Positions 21,971-47,711 of a DNA stretch of 64,000 nucleotides are shown here, one piece after another. A model generated the notes under the pieces. The model was not told the origin of the DNA. It saw only the letters and a list, made by a program, of their open reading frames with translations, and did no database searches. Source of the stretch: Panonychus citri (lineage: Eukaryota; Arthropoda; Arachnida; Trombidiformes; Tetranychidae); contig NW_026515543.1 of NCBI RefSeq assembly GCF_014898815.1, forward strand, positions 3,968,001 to 4,032,000. The letters run 5' to 3'. Positions within the stretch are counted from its first letter, which is position 1, and every line of letters starts with the position of its first letter. Made by a program: the position numbers and the translations under genes.

Positions 21971-23209
21971 TTAGGCTCTTCTTTCTGGCCAATAGCCTGA
22001 CTTGTCTTTTGTGTTATACTCTTTCTCTGAAGATACTGAGGATGATTGAGAAGAAGATGATGATGATGAGACTTGTGGAGATGAGAGAGGTGATAATGAT
22101 GGAGAAGCTGGTGTATCATCATAGTTTGATGGTTTTCTTAAAACTCTTGATCCAGTCGATGAGGAGGGAGACAGAGCAGCTGATTGGTAATTACGAGATT
22201 CATCATCATCCATTGACGATGATGAAGATGAAGATGGCCCATCAGAAGAGTGAGAAGATGAAGATGAAGAAGATGATCCTCCATGATTATGATAGGATCT
22301 TTCATCACCTTGGTTTACATTTCCCATATAATCTTCTTCAGGTCGAATTGGTTCATAAATTGGCATCGAATTGAAAGGAGTTGGTTGATGATTAAGGTAA
22401 CCAGAATCACCATAAGCTCCATATGAGGACATTTGAGGATAACCGTGATGACGATCGTTACCTGAAGATGATTCATATGGAGCAGAGTTTGAATGGCTGA
22501 CAGAGTGAGCGAAATGGTGGCCTAATTGTTGAGCGGGAAGGAGAGAAAACATTTGTCGAGCCTCAGAAGGATTCAAAAGACCACGATCACCGACTGGTCT
22601 TTGTTGATGGGAAGCAGCGGCAGCGGGGGTCATATAACTGTAGGCATTGGTGTTTGAAACAGTGAATGGATTGATGAAAGGATTGGTCGAAGCGGCAACA
22701 GCGATATCGCCTCCGTAAGAACTACTGACACCATAAGGGTAGTGACTCATTGCCGATGAAACCATTGATGAAGCGGGAGATGAACCTGCAATTGAAACGG
22801 GAGAATTGGCCGAAACAAAGACGGGCATCATTCGAGTACCTGATGCAGCGTGATCATAACCAACGGTACGACGAGCCATGAACTTATTATCATGGTAAGT
22901 AACTGGGACTGGCACTGGAATAGTGACAACCTTTGACTCTTCATGATGACCATGGTCACCACATGAACAGCCACCACCACCTCCACCAGATGAAGCAATG
23001 ATAGTGTGTCCCTTGCCCTTTCCACCTTTACCTTTCTTACCCTTTGCTCCAGTTTTAACAATTGTCTTTGCAGATCCACCACATTTACCACCGCCGGTAT
23101 TGTTGATCACAATGATTCCCGATTCACTGCCCTTTTTACCCGCTTCAACGGTAAAACTAACAGTCAAAAGGGCTAATTGAAAACTCAAAATAATCCAATG
23201 GATGTTCAT
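21971..23209 (-). CDS. Secreted Gly/Lys/Ser-rich low-complexity protein, 412 aa
   Basis: Single exon. Signal peptide MNIHWIILSFQLALLTVSF with a likely cut after VEA. Residues 24-75 are Gly/Lys-rich (KKGKGGKGKG), followed by a Gly run with Cys and His (GGGGGGCSCGDHGHH), then TIPVPVPVTYHDN, a Ser/Ala/Tyr/Pro middle (SYGGDIAVAAS, PYGVSS), and a Ser-rich acidic C-terminal third (SSSSSSHSSDGPSSSSSSS). No catalytic or membrane domain. Composition resembles extracellular matrix, cuticle or silk-associated proteins, but no chitin-binding consensus is visible and I assign no function. Antisense frames over the CAT/TCA repeats are shadows. Diverged direct repeats lie on both sides of the gene. Confidence 0.8.
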   Translation of the reverse strand: MNIHWIILSFQLALLTVSFTVEAGKKGSESGIIVINNTGGGKCGGSAKTIVKTGAKGKKGKGGKGKGHTIIASSGGGGGGCSCGDHGHHEESKVVTIPVPVPVTYHDNKFMARRTVGYDHAASGTRMMPVFVSANSPVSIAGSSPASSMVSSAMSHYPYGVSSSYGGDIAVAASTNPFINPFTVSNTNAYSYMTPAAAASHQQRPVGDRGLLNPSEARQMFSLLPAQQLGHHFAHSVSHSNSAPYESSSGNDRHHGYPQMSSYGAYGDSGYLNHQPTPFNSMPIYEPIRPEEDYMGNVNQGDERSYHNHGGSSSSSSSSHSSDGPSSSSSSSMDDDESRNYQSAALSPSSSTGSRVLRKPSNYDDTPASPSLSPLSSPQVSSSSSSSQSSSVSSEKEYNTKDKSGYWPERRA

Positions 23210-25609
23210 GATGATTGATTGATGAAGTTGAATAATAATCCGAACGCTGTTTCAGTGATGGTGAATTTCCAGTTGATTTAAACACAAAATGAGTTCGTTA
23301 AAGTGAAATCCAAGATGATATGAAAAAAAAGAAAGAGACAAAAGTGATGAGAAGAAAGAAAAGAAAGAGAAAGTGATGAGGAAAAAAAGATTCACCTAAG
23401 GAAAAGGTAAAAGAAATGAGAATTAAAAGTTAACACACTCACATAGATTCTTAAGGTAATAAGTTGATTGGTTTTCACTCTAATTAACTGCTAACTGTTG
23501 ATACTTGTTGTTGATTGACAGAAATTGAGCTAAAATGTTTTACTAAATTTTACTAAAATCAACTAATTGTTGTTCTTGTTGTGAATGGCTGATTGGCACA
23601 ATGTTCAGTGAGAGTTTATTGGAAAAGTTTTGTTCATTTATTGTGACGAGCTAATTTGTTGATTCGGTTGATTAAATTACTCTCGTTCAGCGTCATCATG
23701 ATTAGCAAAGTGGGAGTTAGAGGGTGAGGGTAAAGATGAAGGTGGAGGAGGATAGAGGATAATAAAAGGAAGGGCTAAGATGATTGGTGAGAGGTAACTA
23801 AATGATACTTGAACAATTTACTAATTGCAGTTATCATCGGGTAAGGCCAAATCTAATAATAATGATGAAAGTGATAATGATTGTGGTGATGATGAAAATA
23901 TAATATTTAAAATATTATTATTAGGAAGGAACAAAAATTTTCTTATCTTTTTAAATTATTGATTTAATTTTCTTGGTACCAGTTAATTGTTATGCAAAAG
24001 TGTTGCTACTTATTGTCGGTTCCTATTTTGATTAGTATCATCATCATCTTCCGTTGTTTTAATTGCTGGTTAACAAACCAAATTCTTGTGGACTGACTAT
24101 TACTAAAATTAGTTAACAATTAGCTAATTATTTTTACTTATTGATACAATTTATAAGTGTATCAATTGTTTACTTATAGTTGTCAATTGTTTGGTTAACA
24201 CCGTTGATCACAATTAAAATATCTTCCGGCTAATTGTAACAGTTGTAACTATCGTTTCCTTTTGCTTAAAATATACAAATTTCATCATGTTTGCCTTTTA
24301 AATCACAATTAATTACCAGCAATTAAAAGGTCTAATGATGATAATAATAGTCTTTTCTTATTATAAATCTAATCACAATCACAACAACAATCAATGATTA
24401 CCAGAGATTAACTCAAATTGGTCAAATGTTGTCTAATCATTTGAAGATACAATTAAATCGCAATCATATATTAGATTATCATTTAATCAGAAAATTAAAA
24501 TTTAATTGTTACTCTCATCGTATTATGAGTAAATTAAATTTCGTTATTTTCCATTGTGAAAATAAGATATCATCTTAAGTGTTACTCTTAATTGTTTATC
24601 ATTATTATTAACAATTAATGGATAAAAAAAGAGAAACTAAATTGAAAATGAACACGATTATTTTAATATTGATTGTGAGACTTGATCATTTTCATTATCG
24701 TTAATTGTTACTTATCTCAACTGTTCTAATGTTTTATTATCTCTGATTAGAATCAGTTGATTGTTAATTGTTGATTACAATCAAAAGGAAAATGTTTCCC
24801 TGTACAATGATCACAATAACGGTTGACATGTTTTCGGGTTAATTTGTTTCCTTTACTTGTATGTTAATATCTCACATCAGGTTCCGTGTAACACTAAACC
24901 CAATTATCTGATAAACAACTGACCATTATACTGGACAATCATATGAATGTAGGTGAGTGTGTAATTTTTTATTCTCACTATTTAATTGTAATCCTTTTAT
25001 TGTTTAGTTAATGAGTTAAACAAGATCAACAATTGAACAATTTATTCCCCAAATCAAATTGAAAACATTAGAATCACAAATGATTACAGGTAATTAGAAA
25101 ATAATAGAATCAAAGAAAAAAGAAAACACAATTTCCATTAGCCAACTGACCAAATGTCCAAGTAAAAGTTTGCCCACAATTAACTAAATCACTCAAATGA
25201 TCACAACTCAACTAGAGTTGATTCAATTAACCCTTCCAAGTCTCAATGGAAAGCAAAAGAATGACCATTCCAATTGTTTGATTAATTAATTGTGGTGATT
25301 GTATTTGAATCTTTACCCTCAACTCCTCCCAACCAATAGATTGATTAAGTTGAACTGGTAGCATCTAAATCTAACAATTAACTGAATAACCTTTCAGTGT
25401 ATCCATTAATTTACTTCCTCCTTCAACCATATCGGTCATTAACAATTGAAGTTTCTATTTACCTTGATACTAACCAACAATTAACTAATAATCATTAGTA
25501 CTGTTTAATGATTTTCTAGTGAAAATTTAGATCATCAACCCAACACTAATTGTCAAGTTTATCTGAACAAAACGAGAGGGATTTTCATCTTCAAGAGCTT
25601 TTTATTTGT
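23210..25609. other. Intergenic, secreted-protein gene upstream region
   Basis: Contains the right copy of the direct repeat (about 23473-23880), which lies upstream of the secreted-protein gene, then AT-rich DNA with many AATTG-type words. No gene, RNA or transposon end was recognised from 23900 to 25600. Confidence 0.55.
23473..23880 (+). repeat. Diverged direct repeat, right copy
   Basis: Right partner of 20940-21300, starting TTTTCACTCTAATT and ending near CATCGGGTAAGGCCAAATCT. It is about 45 bases longer through small insertions. Confidence 0.8.
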
Positions 25610-25898
25610 CTACAAATTTAAATTTTCGAGTCGTTGTCTCCATCTTTCAAATAGCTTTTGGACTCCGTTCATCAGGCCAGTTTGTACTTCATTTACCACG
25701 TTTTCCAATGTCCTGGCCCTTTTTAAGAGCAGCACACCAACGTTTCACGGTCGAGCGCGAAGGTGCTTCATTAGCGAAGATTTTCTTCAGCTCAACATGA
25801 ATCGCTCCAGCAGAGTAATCTTTCAATACGAGGAACTTTACTATTCCCATGGCTTCACTTTTAGAAATTGAACTTTTCACAAATTGTTTGTAATCCAT
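25610..25898 (-). mobile_element. Mariner-like transposase relic with internal deletion
   Basis: From 25898 the minus strand opens with about 70 codons of a Mos1-type helix-turn-helix: MGIVKFLVLKDYSAGAIHVE, then APSRSTVKRWCAALKKGQD. The frame stops shortly after. In another frame a short piece, GVQKLFERWRQRLENLNL then stop, resembles the KLPERWQK C-terminal end of mariner transposases. The whole catalytic DD(D/E) core (about 200 residues) is missing between the two pieces. Terminal inverted repeats were not found. The element is dead. Confidence 0.65.
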
Positions 25899-26056
25899 TA
25901 ATACCTTTGAAATTTTCGCAACATAATCAGAGAAAATACAAGAAAAAGAAGCCTAGAAAAACGCCCAATGATCTGATCAAACCTACGCTCGCAACGCTGT
26001 CACAGAATTGCCCAAAGTCCATTCACTTTGAACGGATCAACCTAGTAACTTAAATT

Positions 26057-26277
26057 CAGCCAAAGACTTTGACACTTTCTTAATCATTCGTGCAGTTAAT
26101 GATAATCAAGTAAAGATAACTTTTGATATCTAATCAGTTGACCATTTCAAGACTGCATCAGTTAAATGAGTGGACACTACTTATTATCATATCTCTGGGT
26201 TAACTGTATCTCTCATTGATTGTATTGAACAGCGTGAAGTATTTAAAAAATGGTTGCAAACTCAAAGTCTTTGGCTG
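26057..26277. repeat. Possible small inverted-repeat element
   Basis: CAGCCAAAGACTTTGA at 26057-26072 is repeated as its exact reverse complement at 26262-26277, 221 bases end to end. This could be a very small MITE; no target-site duplication is clear. Confidence 0.4.
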
Positions 26278-28254
26278 TATACTTTGATTCATTACAATCA
26301 ATAGATTGATCATCAACATTGGGTGTTTATTTGATAGCATTTAAAGCAATCAAGGTGAGAGTAAAAAAACGTTAATGGTTGTTGGTTTATCATGGAAAAT
26401 CATCAACCTTTAATTCAAACCTGAAATCAAGTCAACATTTGGACAGGTAAATGTAATAATCTTAATTGTCACCATAGAGTAATAACGAAAAAAAAAATAA
26501 CAAAGATATAACAAGACGATCAACTCAGAACTTGATTGTTCAGTTAACTAGAAAACTATGAAATTATCAACATCATTAACTTAATTTTAAATCATCGTCA
26601 TCATGATAATCATCCTTTTCCATTTAATTTTTTTTCTCCTTCTTCTTTACCTGTGCAATTAAGCTTACAATTTTTACTCTTTCATTAAAATAAATGTTAA
26701 TGTCATTTATTTGCTCTCTAGTTAGGAAATATCATCATCATCATTAATTTTATCATCACCATTACATCATTATCTTGCTCATCTATTTTTTTACCTCATT
26801 CTATCTTCATCTTCATCTTCCTCTTCATCTTCATCATCTTTTATCATCCTTTTCAAATGTTCAATATAAATCGTAAATACCTTAATCATCATCATGAATT
26901 ATTTGAAGTTTGCATGTGAACGTAATGGTCAATGTATATGAGAGGATAAAAGTTTATCATCATTATTATTTATTCATTTGATGAATTAACTTCTCAGTTT
27001 ATCCATTATTATAACAATAGTTTACTCAACAATTAGTATGACCTGATTGTTTTCATCATGGAAACTTGAACAATTTATTTACCTTCAATATCAATAATCA
27101 GGTGAGATAATCAATCGATATCATCTCTTATTTGATTCAAATACAATATTGTAAACAATTTAATCTTAATTGTAAATTCTGAATTCTGTTTTCTTTCCGA
27201 TTCAATGATTGTAATAATAATAATATTTCTGTCTCTCACAATTTAAATACAATTACATTTGATTTTAATTGTTTACCATCAGCTTCTCAGGTACAGAAAA
27301 AATCAGCATGATTAAAGATAAATGTTTAATTGTACTGAATAGTTTTCCAATCAAATTGATGATACAAACACAATTAAATATTGCACATTTCTTTTCTCTC
27401 TCTCTCTTAATTGTATAGACTAACAATCAATTATATTGATAATTTAATATTTGATTAACTGTAAATGTCAATCAAGTTTCATGAAAATTTTTTTTCCGAT
27501 TCCAATAACAAAATGATTACTATTAATTTTCTTGTTATCCTGATTCTCATTGGAAGTTAAAAATAATCAATTGGAAGCAATTAATGATGGTAAACAAGTG
27601 AAAGACAGTTTGATTAGCATGATGATTATCTAATTATGATGAATGATAAATGGATAAACTGATGATGAGGATAATTCAACATCCATGCAAAGATGAGGAT
27701 AAAAAATCATCTCTTCTCAGGTAGAAGAAGGAGAAAAAAACAAGAAGTGAATAAGAGATGAGAAAACAAGAGAGAGAGAGAGAGACGAAGATGAAGATGA
27801 TGATTACAATGAAGGAGCCAAAGTGCCCGAAATTAAGGAAACCATTAAAGGACAATCTCAGTGGGCCATTAATTTAATACAAAATGAGAAAGGTTAACCT
27901 GTGATGATGTAACTTGAAGCTACCTGGTGGAAAGTCAAGGTTGATACATTAAATTGTGTGTAAACCAAAGGGATCAAGTGGAAACGAGATGAACAACTTA
28001 CCAAGCGGATGGGCTACTCTCTCTCTCTCTCCCTCACTGTATCATCATCATCATCATCATCATCGTCTCTCTCTCACTTGAAATGGCATCTAAGTTGTGG
28101 GAAAGTGATCTGTAATTAAGGAAGGTGCGTTCACGTGAAGAATCAAATTTAATACATTAAATTATTATCATTATAATCTATTGCTTTATACACAGTTGAA
28201 CATCATCCAAAAGTTTACAAATTATCATAACAATAAGAGTAACAATTAACTAAA

Positions 28255-28294
28255 CAAAAGTTTACTATTATCGTTGTTTAATAGTAAACTTTTG
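28255..28294. repeat. Perfect 16-bp hairpin
   Basis: CAAAAGTTTACTATTA, an 8-base loop, then the exact complement. AT-rich; no poly-T tail or gene attached. Confidence 0.6.
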
Positions 28295-28799
28295 GGTTAT
28301 TTATTTTCACAAGAATCACTGTCATTGCTCACTTAATTGTTAAGAGATAAATTGATTACTATCATTAGATAAATTCAATCGCATATAACAAACTTTAATT
28401 TGTTTCCATCATTTTATTTTCTTATTGTATTTACAATTTTAACATTTAATTAACTTAATCTGTCGATTTTTTTATTCTTCAAGTTCTTATATAATCACAA
28501 TACATCCTACACTTTATATCTCAGCATCAATCAGTTTATTATTCATCATAAATCACATGTTAATTGTATCGATGGGCAAGTTTATCGATTGTAGAATTTA
28601 CAAAAAAATCAATTAAATTAACTCTCTCTAGATGGAAGATAATCAATTTAAAAGTAAATATACTCATTAAATTGAACTTTCAAGGGTTATTATTATTGAA
28701 GTACTTCAATTAAAGCAAAATTTATTGTTCTAATAAAGTTGTTAAACTTTATGGTTCAACAATTAAACTTTAATTGTTATAATAATGTTAACACTTATA

Positions 28800-28815
28800 C
28801 TGCCATCTATTGGCA
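28800..28815 (-). promoter_or_regulatory. CTCF-like motif
   Basis: CTGCCATCTATTGG; the minus strand reads CCAATAGATGGCAG, one mismatch from CCASYAGRKGGCRS. It is about 570 bases upstream of the Hsp20 start. Confidence 0.35.
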
Positions 28816-29173
28816 CCCGGCAGAACCAAACAACCACTGCTTTTGAAATTTGAATTAATTTACTAATTACAATTAAAGATAATTAAATTAAATTATGATC
28901 AATTGAAAATTAGATTGTTCAATTGTTAGATGTTTCTAATCAAGTCAAAGAAAATAGTGGAATGATTAGCAATAGATTATGTTTAGAATTGGAAGAAGGA
29001 TTGGATTTGGACAAATTTTCTTAATTGTTCGATCTAATTAATTATTGCAAGTGATTCGATTCCGATCTTGGAACTGATCAGTGTGAGTCAACAAGAATAA
29101 TCATAACCACAATAGTCAACATTTGATAGAAAAGAAAAGTAAAATCGAGAAGAATCTGGTAAGTGAATGTTAT

Positions 29174-29219
29174 GGAAACTTCTAGATCATTGGAGAAAGA
29201 GTAAAGTTTGAGTATAAAA
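29174..29219 (+). promoter_or_regulatory. Heat-shock promoter: HSE plus TATA box
   Basis: GGAAACTTCTAGATC at 29174-29188 gives two perfect units and one partial alternating nGAAn/nTTCn unit, the binding site of HSF trimers. A TATAAAA box follows at 29213-29219, with a likely start in GATCAGT about 25 bases further on. Spacing is typical of heat-inducible hsp promoters. Confidence 0.75.
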
Positions 29220-29371
29220 AGAGATGGAGACACAATTGGAGATCAGTAGAATCAAATCAAAGTCTAACTTCAAACTTGATACTCTCTCAACTCTTCCAAT
29301 TCTTTTGTGACCTTTAATCAAAATCTCTTTTTCTTTGTGAATTTAATTTTCTAAATTGTGAATTGATCAAA

Positions 29372-29932
29372 ATGTCTCTTGTTCCTCGACTTATTGAATC
29401 GATGCTTCGAGATCCTCTCGATGATTTCGTCCCTTTCATCGCTTATCGAGAACCAATTGTTGATTATCCTCGAAGATCATGGAACCAAATGAATCGAGCT
29501 CTTCGTCAACTCAATCAACTATCAGACAATTTCAACCAACAAATGGGACAAATTGTCGATTCAAAGGACAATTTCCAAGTGAATGTCGATTGTGGTCACT
29601 ATAAACCAGAAGAAATCAACGTGAAATTGGTCGACAATAGTTTGGTGGTTGAAGCGAAACACGAAGAAAGATCAGATGAAACTGGCTTCATTTCGAGACA
29701 ATTTAAGCGACGATATGTTCTTCCTGAGAATATCGAATTGGAGAAATTGGAATCGAAATTAAGTGTCGATGGAGTTCTATCAATCAAAGCTCCAAAGAAG
29801 GTGGTCAATGCTGTTGATGGAGAGAAAAATATTCCAATTTCTCTTACTAATCAAGTCTATCAACCAATTGAAGGAAAAGACAATCAACAAAAACAACAAA
29901 ACCTACAAGCAGAAAAAATGCAAACCCAATAG
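29372..29932 (+). CDS. Small heat-shock protein (Hsp20/alpha-crystallin), 186 aa
   Basis: Single exon starting MSLVPRLIESMLRDPL. The alpha-crystallin domain spans about 65-150: DNFQVNVDCGHYKPEEINVK, LVVEAKHEERSDETGFISRQ, FKRRYVLPENIEL, LSVDGVLSIKAPK (the family GVL signature). The N-terminal arm has a WNQMNRALRQ helix, and the tail is Gln-rich (KDNQQKQQNLQAEKMQTQ) with an ISL motif in place of the usual I-x-I anchor. Small HSPs form oligomers that hold unfolding proteins without ATP. An HSE and TATA box upstream and the lack of introns suit rapid heat induction. A poly(A) signal AATAAA is at 30071-30076. Length is normal for arthropod members. Confidence 0.96.
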   Translation: MSLVPRLIESMLRDPLDDFVPFIAYREPIVDYPRRSWNQMNRALRQLNQLSDNFNQQMGQIVDSKDNFQVNVDCGHYKPEEINVKLVDNSLVVEAKHEERSDETGFISRQFKRRYVLPENIELEKLESKLSVDGVLSIKAPKKVVNAVDGEKNIPISLTNQVYQPIEGKDNQQKQQNLQAEKMQTQ

Positions 29933-32612
29933 ATTCTTTCCAATTAGAATTTAAATTGTGATATTGATCCATAACCTTCTCCTAATCTCAGATTTGATCT
30001 CATATTTTCAATGATCTTTGAACTTCTCTTTTCAATCCATTCAAATGTAATTTGAATTACCGAAATATCTAATAAAGAATACTTTCAATTTTTAATTCTC
30101 TTCTCCGTCTCTTCATTTCTTCATTTTGAAAATTTTACATTTAGTTGATAATCATTTCAACGAATTGAAAATTGAGCCGATCGGCTTTTAAGCGAATCCT
30201 GTCGGTAGAATAGGAAATTATTTCTTTAACAAAATTTTCTCATGAAACGTTTTTCCGAGAATCTTTATCAATAGTTTTACTTGTACTTTGATTTCTCAAT
30301 CGTTCTGGTCAATCACCGATGAGAAATCAATCAAGTGATATGTTCATTTAATACAATATTCAAATGATGAGCTCCTTTGTAAGACTATTTAGACATAATA
30401 TTAGGTTGGTGAAGGTGAAATTTTAAATCATTCTGACAGTTTGTTGATAAAAATTCAACCCAATCGTAAACTAAATGATACCAATTTAATACTAATTGTT
30501 GAATGGCCCATCGTTTTAGTCGATATTTTAACCTATGTGATCTGATTAACGAGGCAAAGGTTTAAGGTGATCAAATTCTAAAGCGCTGATTTACCGGAGA
30601 TCTTGGCAGAAAAAGGTTTGGTTTTCACTGAGAAATTCATAAATTTGATCGAGTTGCTAAATCGTCGAGTTGAATAAATAAAAACAAATCAAAGTAATAA
30701 TCAAATTTAGTTGGCTATTAAAAAGCTCGAGTTGATTGACCTTAAAGTTCAAGTTCTCAACGAAAATGACCTGAAATTTCTCTAAGATTTAAGTGATTTA
30801 ATAATCAAACCAATTATGATACTTAAAAAAAATTCGTACTCCCGTAAATCGAAATGATGGAAATACTATTAATAGTTAATCAACTTCAACAGAAGTCGTT
30901 CCGAAATTACTCTAATTTTTTTCATAATTTCAATTTGTTCAAAGTGAATATCATTTCTTCAACCGGACGGCTCTGTATTTTTATGGCCTTTTTGAACAAA
31001 CTCCGCTATAAGCTGAAAAAACTGAATGACAGGACCAATTAAGACCCAATTTGCCTTCGAGTGAATTGAACATATCTGCCAAACACGACCAATCAATGCA
31101 AGTTGAAGATTCCCGAGGGTGAAGGCCTTTGAATAAAGACTTTTGAGTTCGATTCAATGTAAAGACAGTTGATTCTTGTTTGATGAAAGGCCTAAAAGGT
31201 CATTTTTCCGTTTTTTATTTTCACTTATATCAAATTCAAAATATTGGCAGCGGATAAAATTAAGGAATAATTTTATATATCATGTACCAATGAGAAATGG
31301 CCTCGGAAAACAAAATCGTCATTTATTATGCTTCCTACTGTAATTAGTCCAAATATCGGCCTCCCATGATTTGAATACCAACGGTAAATTTCAAGTCTAT
31401 TGATTAAATTGTAAAATCAACCCTCACATTAATCATACAATCAAATCATTAACCTTTTTGTTTTTATCATAATCTGAATGAAATTTATTTACAATTTAAA
31501 TTTCACAACAATTAAACTCACTACGATTATTGAACTTTATTATTTCAATGTTGTGGTAAAATGGGTGTTGATTTATATTATATATATTAAATTGTTTCAA
31601 TTTAATTGAAATAGACAAAAAAATTGAATTAATGACTTACCTTTTAAAATGAAAATGACAATGATAAAAATAGTTGTAACCTGTTAATGGATTACAATTT
31701 AATCAATGATCGTATTAACAAACTGCCCATTGATTAGAGTCAAATGAGTAGTTTAATTAATATATTTCAAGGTAATCCATTTTAAATTTTCATTCTCAAT
31801 GGGTCAATCAATTGGTCAAACAATTAACTTTCAGATGGTTAATTATCTGAAAACTCGAGCAACAACAAGCAGAAAAACATTGCTCACCAATCGGTTTACA
31901 AAAAAATGATTGTTATTGATTAACAAATAATGTTGATACTTTATTAATATCGCCCACTTTAATTACATCAACACCTACCTGATTCAATTCTTTACCTTAT
32001 TTAGTAAATTGTTTAAGATACTAGGATGATGAAGATGATGAAGATTAAGATGAAGATTGTGGGTGGATAGGTGTTCCTTATCATCATTTACCTTATTTAG
32101 ACTTTAATGTAGGATCAACTTCCGTACGAGAAATTAACTTTTCTCATTTCTATTAGATAATAATAATGATAATTGTTGTTTTCTTTAATTTAGATTGATA
32201 ACAATTCTAAACAATCATAACAACTAACAAAATAATCAATTAACCAGTAGTAAGTTAATTTTCCACCAGATGGCGGTCAAGTCAAATTCTATTTTTCGAC
32301 CTGCGCCATCTATCGGGTAACTTGATTTTCCTTTTCTCTTCTCGTTTTTTTTCAAATTCATTCTTGTTTTCATCTCATTTAGTTCACTTCACTTCACTTT
32401 TTTTTTTACTTTTTTTTGTGTTGATAAATATTATGGATTATGTTTCTTTCATTACTTTCAACTAATCTGTTTTTCCTCCTGACGACTTGATGAATTTTAA
32501 TCACTGATTAAGATAATTAATGGAAATCCATTGATTAACTTTATATATGTTATTTTCTATTTAAATTAGAAATTCTTTTTCTCTTCTCTATCTGTTTTTC
32601 CTTTTTATTATC
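29933..32612. other. Intergenic between Hsp20 and integrin alpha
   Basis: About 30110-31380 is less monotonously AT-rich and has a decayed coding-like stretch at 30945-31145 (+), with the frame interrupted by three stops. From 31400 it is ordinary AT-rich DNA. Integrin promoter-proximal sequence, including two CTCF-like motifs, starts near 32100. No intact gene. Confidence 0.5.
32109..32316 (+). promoter_or_regulatory. Integrin alpha promoter block with two CTCF-like motifs
   Basis: Contains TGTAGGATCAACTTCCG (32109-32125), CCACCAGATGGCGG (32263-32276, which fits CCASYAGRKGGCRS at every position) and GCGCCATCTATCGG (32303-32316). The same order of elements recurs upstream of flower at 47144-47540. 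Role inferred from position and consensus only. Confidence 0.45.
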
Positions 32613-46592
<13,980 letters not shown>

Positions 46593-47143
46593 CTTAAATC
46601 AACCAATTAACTTAATCAATTGCTCTTTTATCCCTCCCTCACTCTCTTTCTCTCTCCACTCTCTTTAATTGTGTGTAAATTATTCACTACCATCAACTCT
46701 CTCTCTCTCCCTCTTCAAAACAAACCAACTTAATCAAATCAATTATTAAGTTAATTATTTTGCAATTCTAAGAGGTCTGTTGTTTATTTTTATATTGATT
46801 GTCAAAGTTTATCAAAATTAATAAATTAATTTAACTCACACACTTATTTATCTATTCATTTAATTGTTGTTTCTATTGATTGTGATTTTGTGAAATGAAT
46901 CAACAATGAGATTACTAAAAATTGACCAATAAAATGGTTCCAACTTTAAATTCAATCAATTCTTTGATTTGATTAATTTTTCCAACTTCTCACCCACACA
47001 ATTAAATTACTTTTACACCAACTTAATCCAGTCTTTTATTACCTTATTTAGTTTGTTGGTTGTTTTGATTAAGACAAACAAAACGTGGTCTTTAATTGTG
47101 GGTGTCGTTGTCCTTACATAGACAGAAATGAGTTAACTTGAGT
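46593..47143. other. 3' region of integrin alpha
   Basis: 3' UTR and spacer with CT-rich runs; AATAAA-like signals around 46820. No gene. It leads into the flower promoter block. Confidence 0.5.
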
Positions 47144-47540
47144 GTAGGATCAACTTCCGATAAATTAACCAAACACAATTTGATTTAATTAAGAACATTT
47201 TCTTTCCATCAAATTGAGTTTCTATTTTAATTGTTAATTGTAACCGAAACATGAACACAATTATTACTTTACCTTCATCACCATCCAAGTATTCCAATTG
47301 TTTTCTCACAATTTTTTTCTCACAATTGATTCTCACACACAAAATTCAACAACCAACAATGAGTTAATTAAACAAAACAACTCTAATTATAAACAAAACA
47401 ATTAACAAGATGAAAATGAACATCAACCGATTAGTAAATAAATTTTCCACTAGATGACAGTAGCAGTCGAATTCTTTTTCTTTTCAGTTTAAATTCACCG
47501 CTTAGAATAATTAACTTCTATTCACACCGATAGATGGAAT
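47144..47540 (+). promoter_or_regulatory. Flower promoter block, similar to the integrin promoter
   Basis: Starts with TGTAGGATCAACTTCCG, identical to 32109-32125, then CCACTAGATGACAG (47447-47460) and CCGATAGATGGA (near 47527), in the same order and similar spacing as upstream of integrin alpha. The ATG of flower is 170 bases on. Confidence 0.45.
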
Positions 47541-47711
47541 TGAATTGAATTGAATTCTACCAACAAGTGAATAATTGTAACAAGTGGTTTTCTTGGTTAA
47601 TGACATTGAATTAGTTTGTTTTAATTGTTACTAATTTATTTTTCTTTCAATCAATTGTTATTTATTAATGTTTATTAGTTGATTTACTTTTACAATAATT
47701 AGGGTGTTAAA

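Larger units (their letters stand above)
25899..29173. other. Intergenic, repeat-rich, no gene seen
   Basis: AT-rich with ATC/GAT trinucleotide runs and short GA/CT tracts (27770-27785, 28016-28032). Holds a 16-base perfect inverted-repeat pair (26057/26262), a perfect hairpin at 28255-28294 and a CTCF-like motif near 28801. No supported coding sequence. Confidence 0.55.

Noticed and set aside
21937..22374. Antisense frame rich in Met/Lys/Glu
   Set aside because: Shadow of the Ser-rich region of the secreted-protein gene on the opposite strand.
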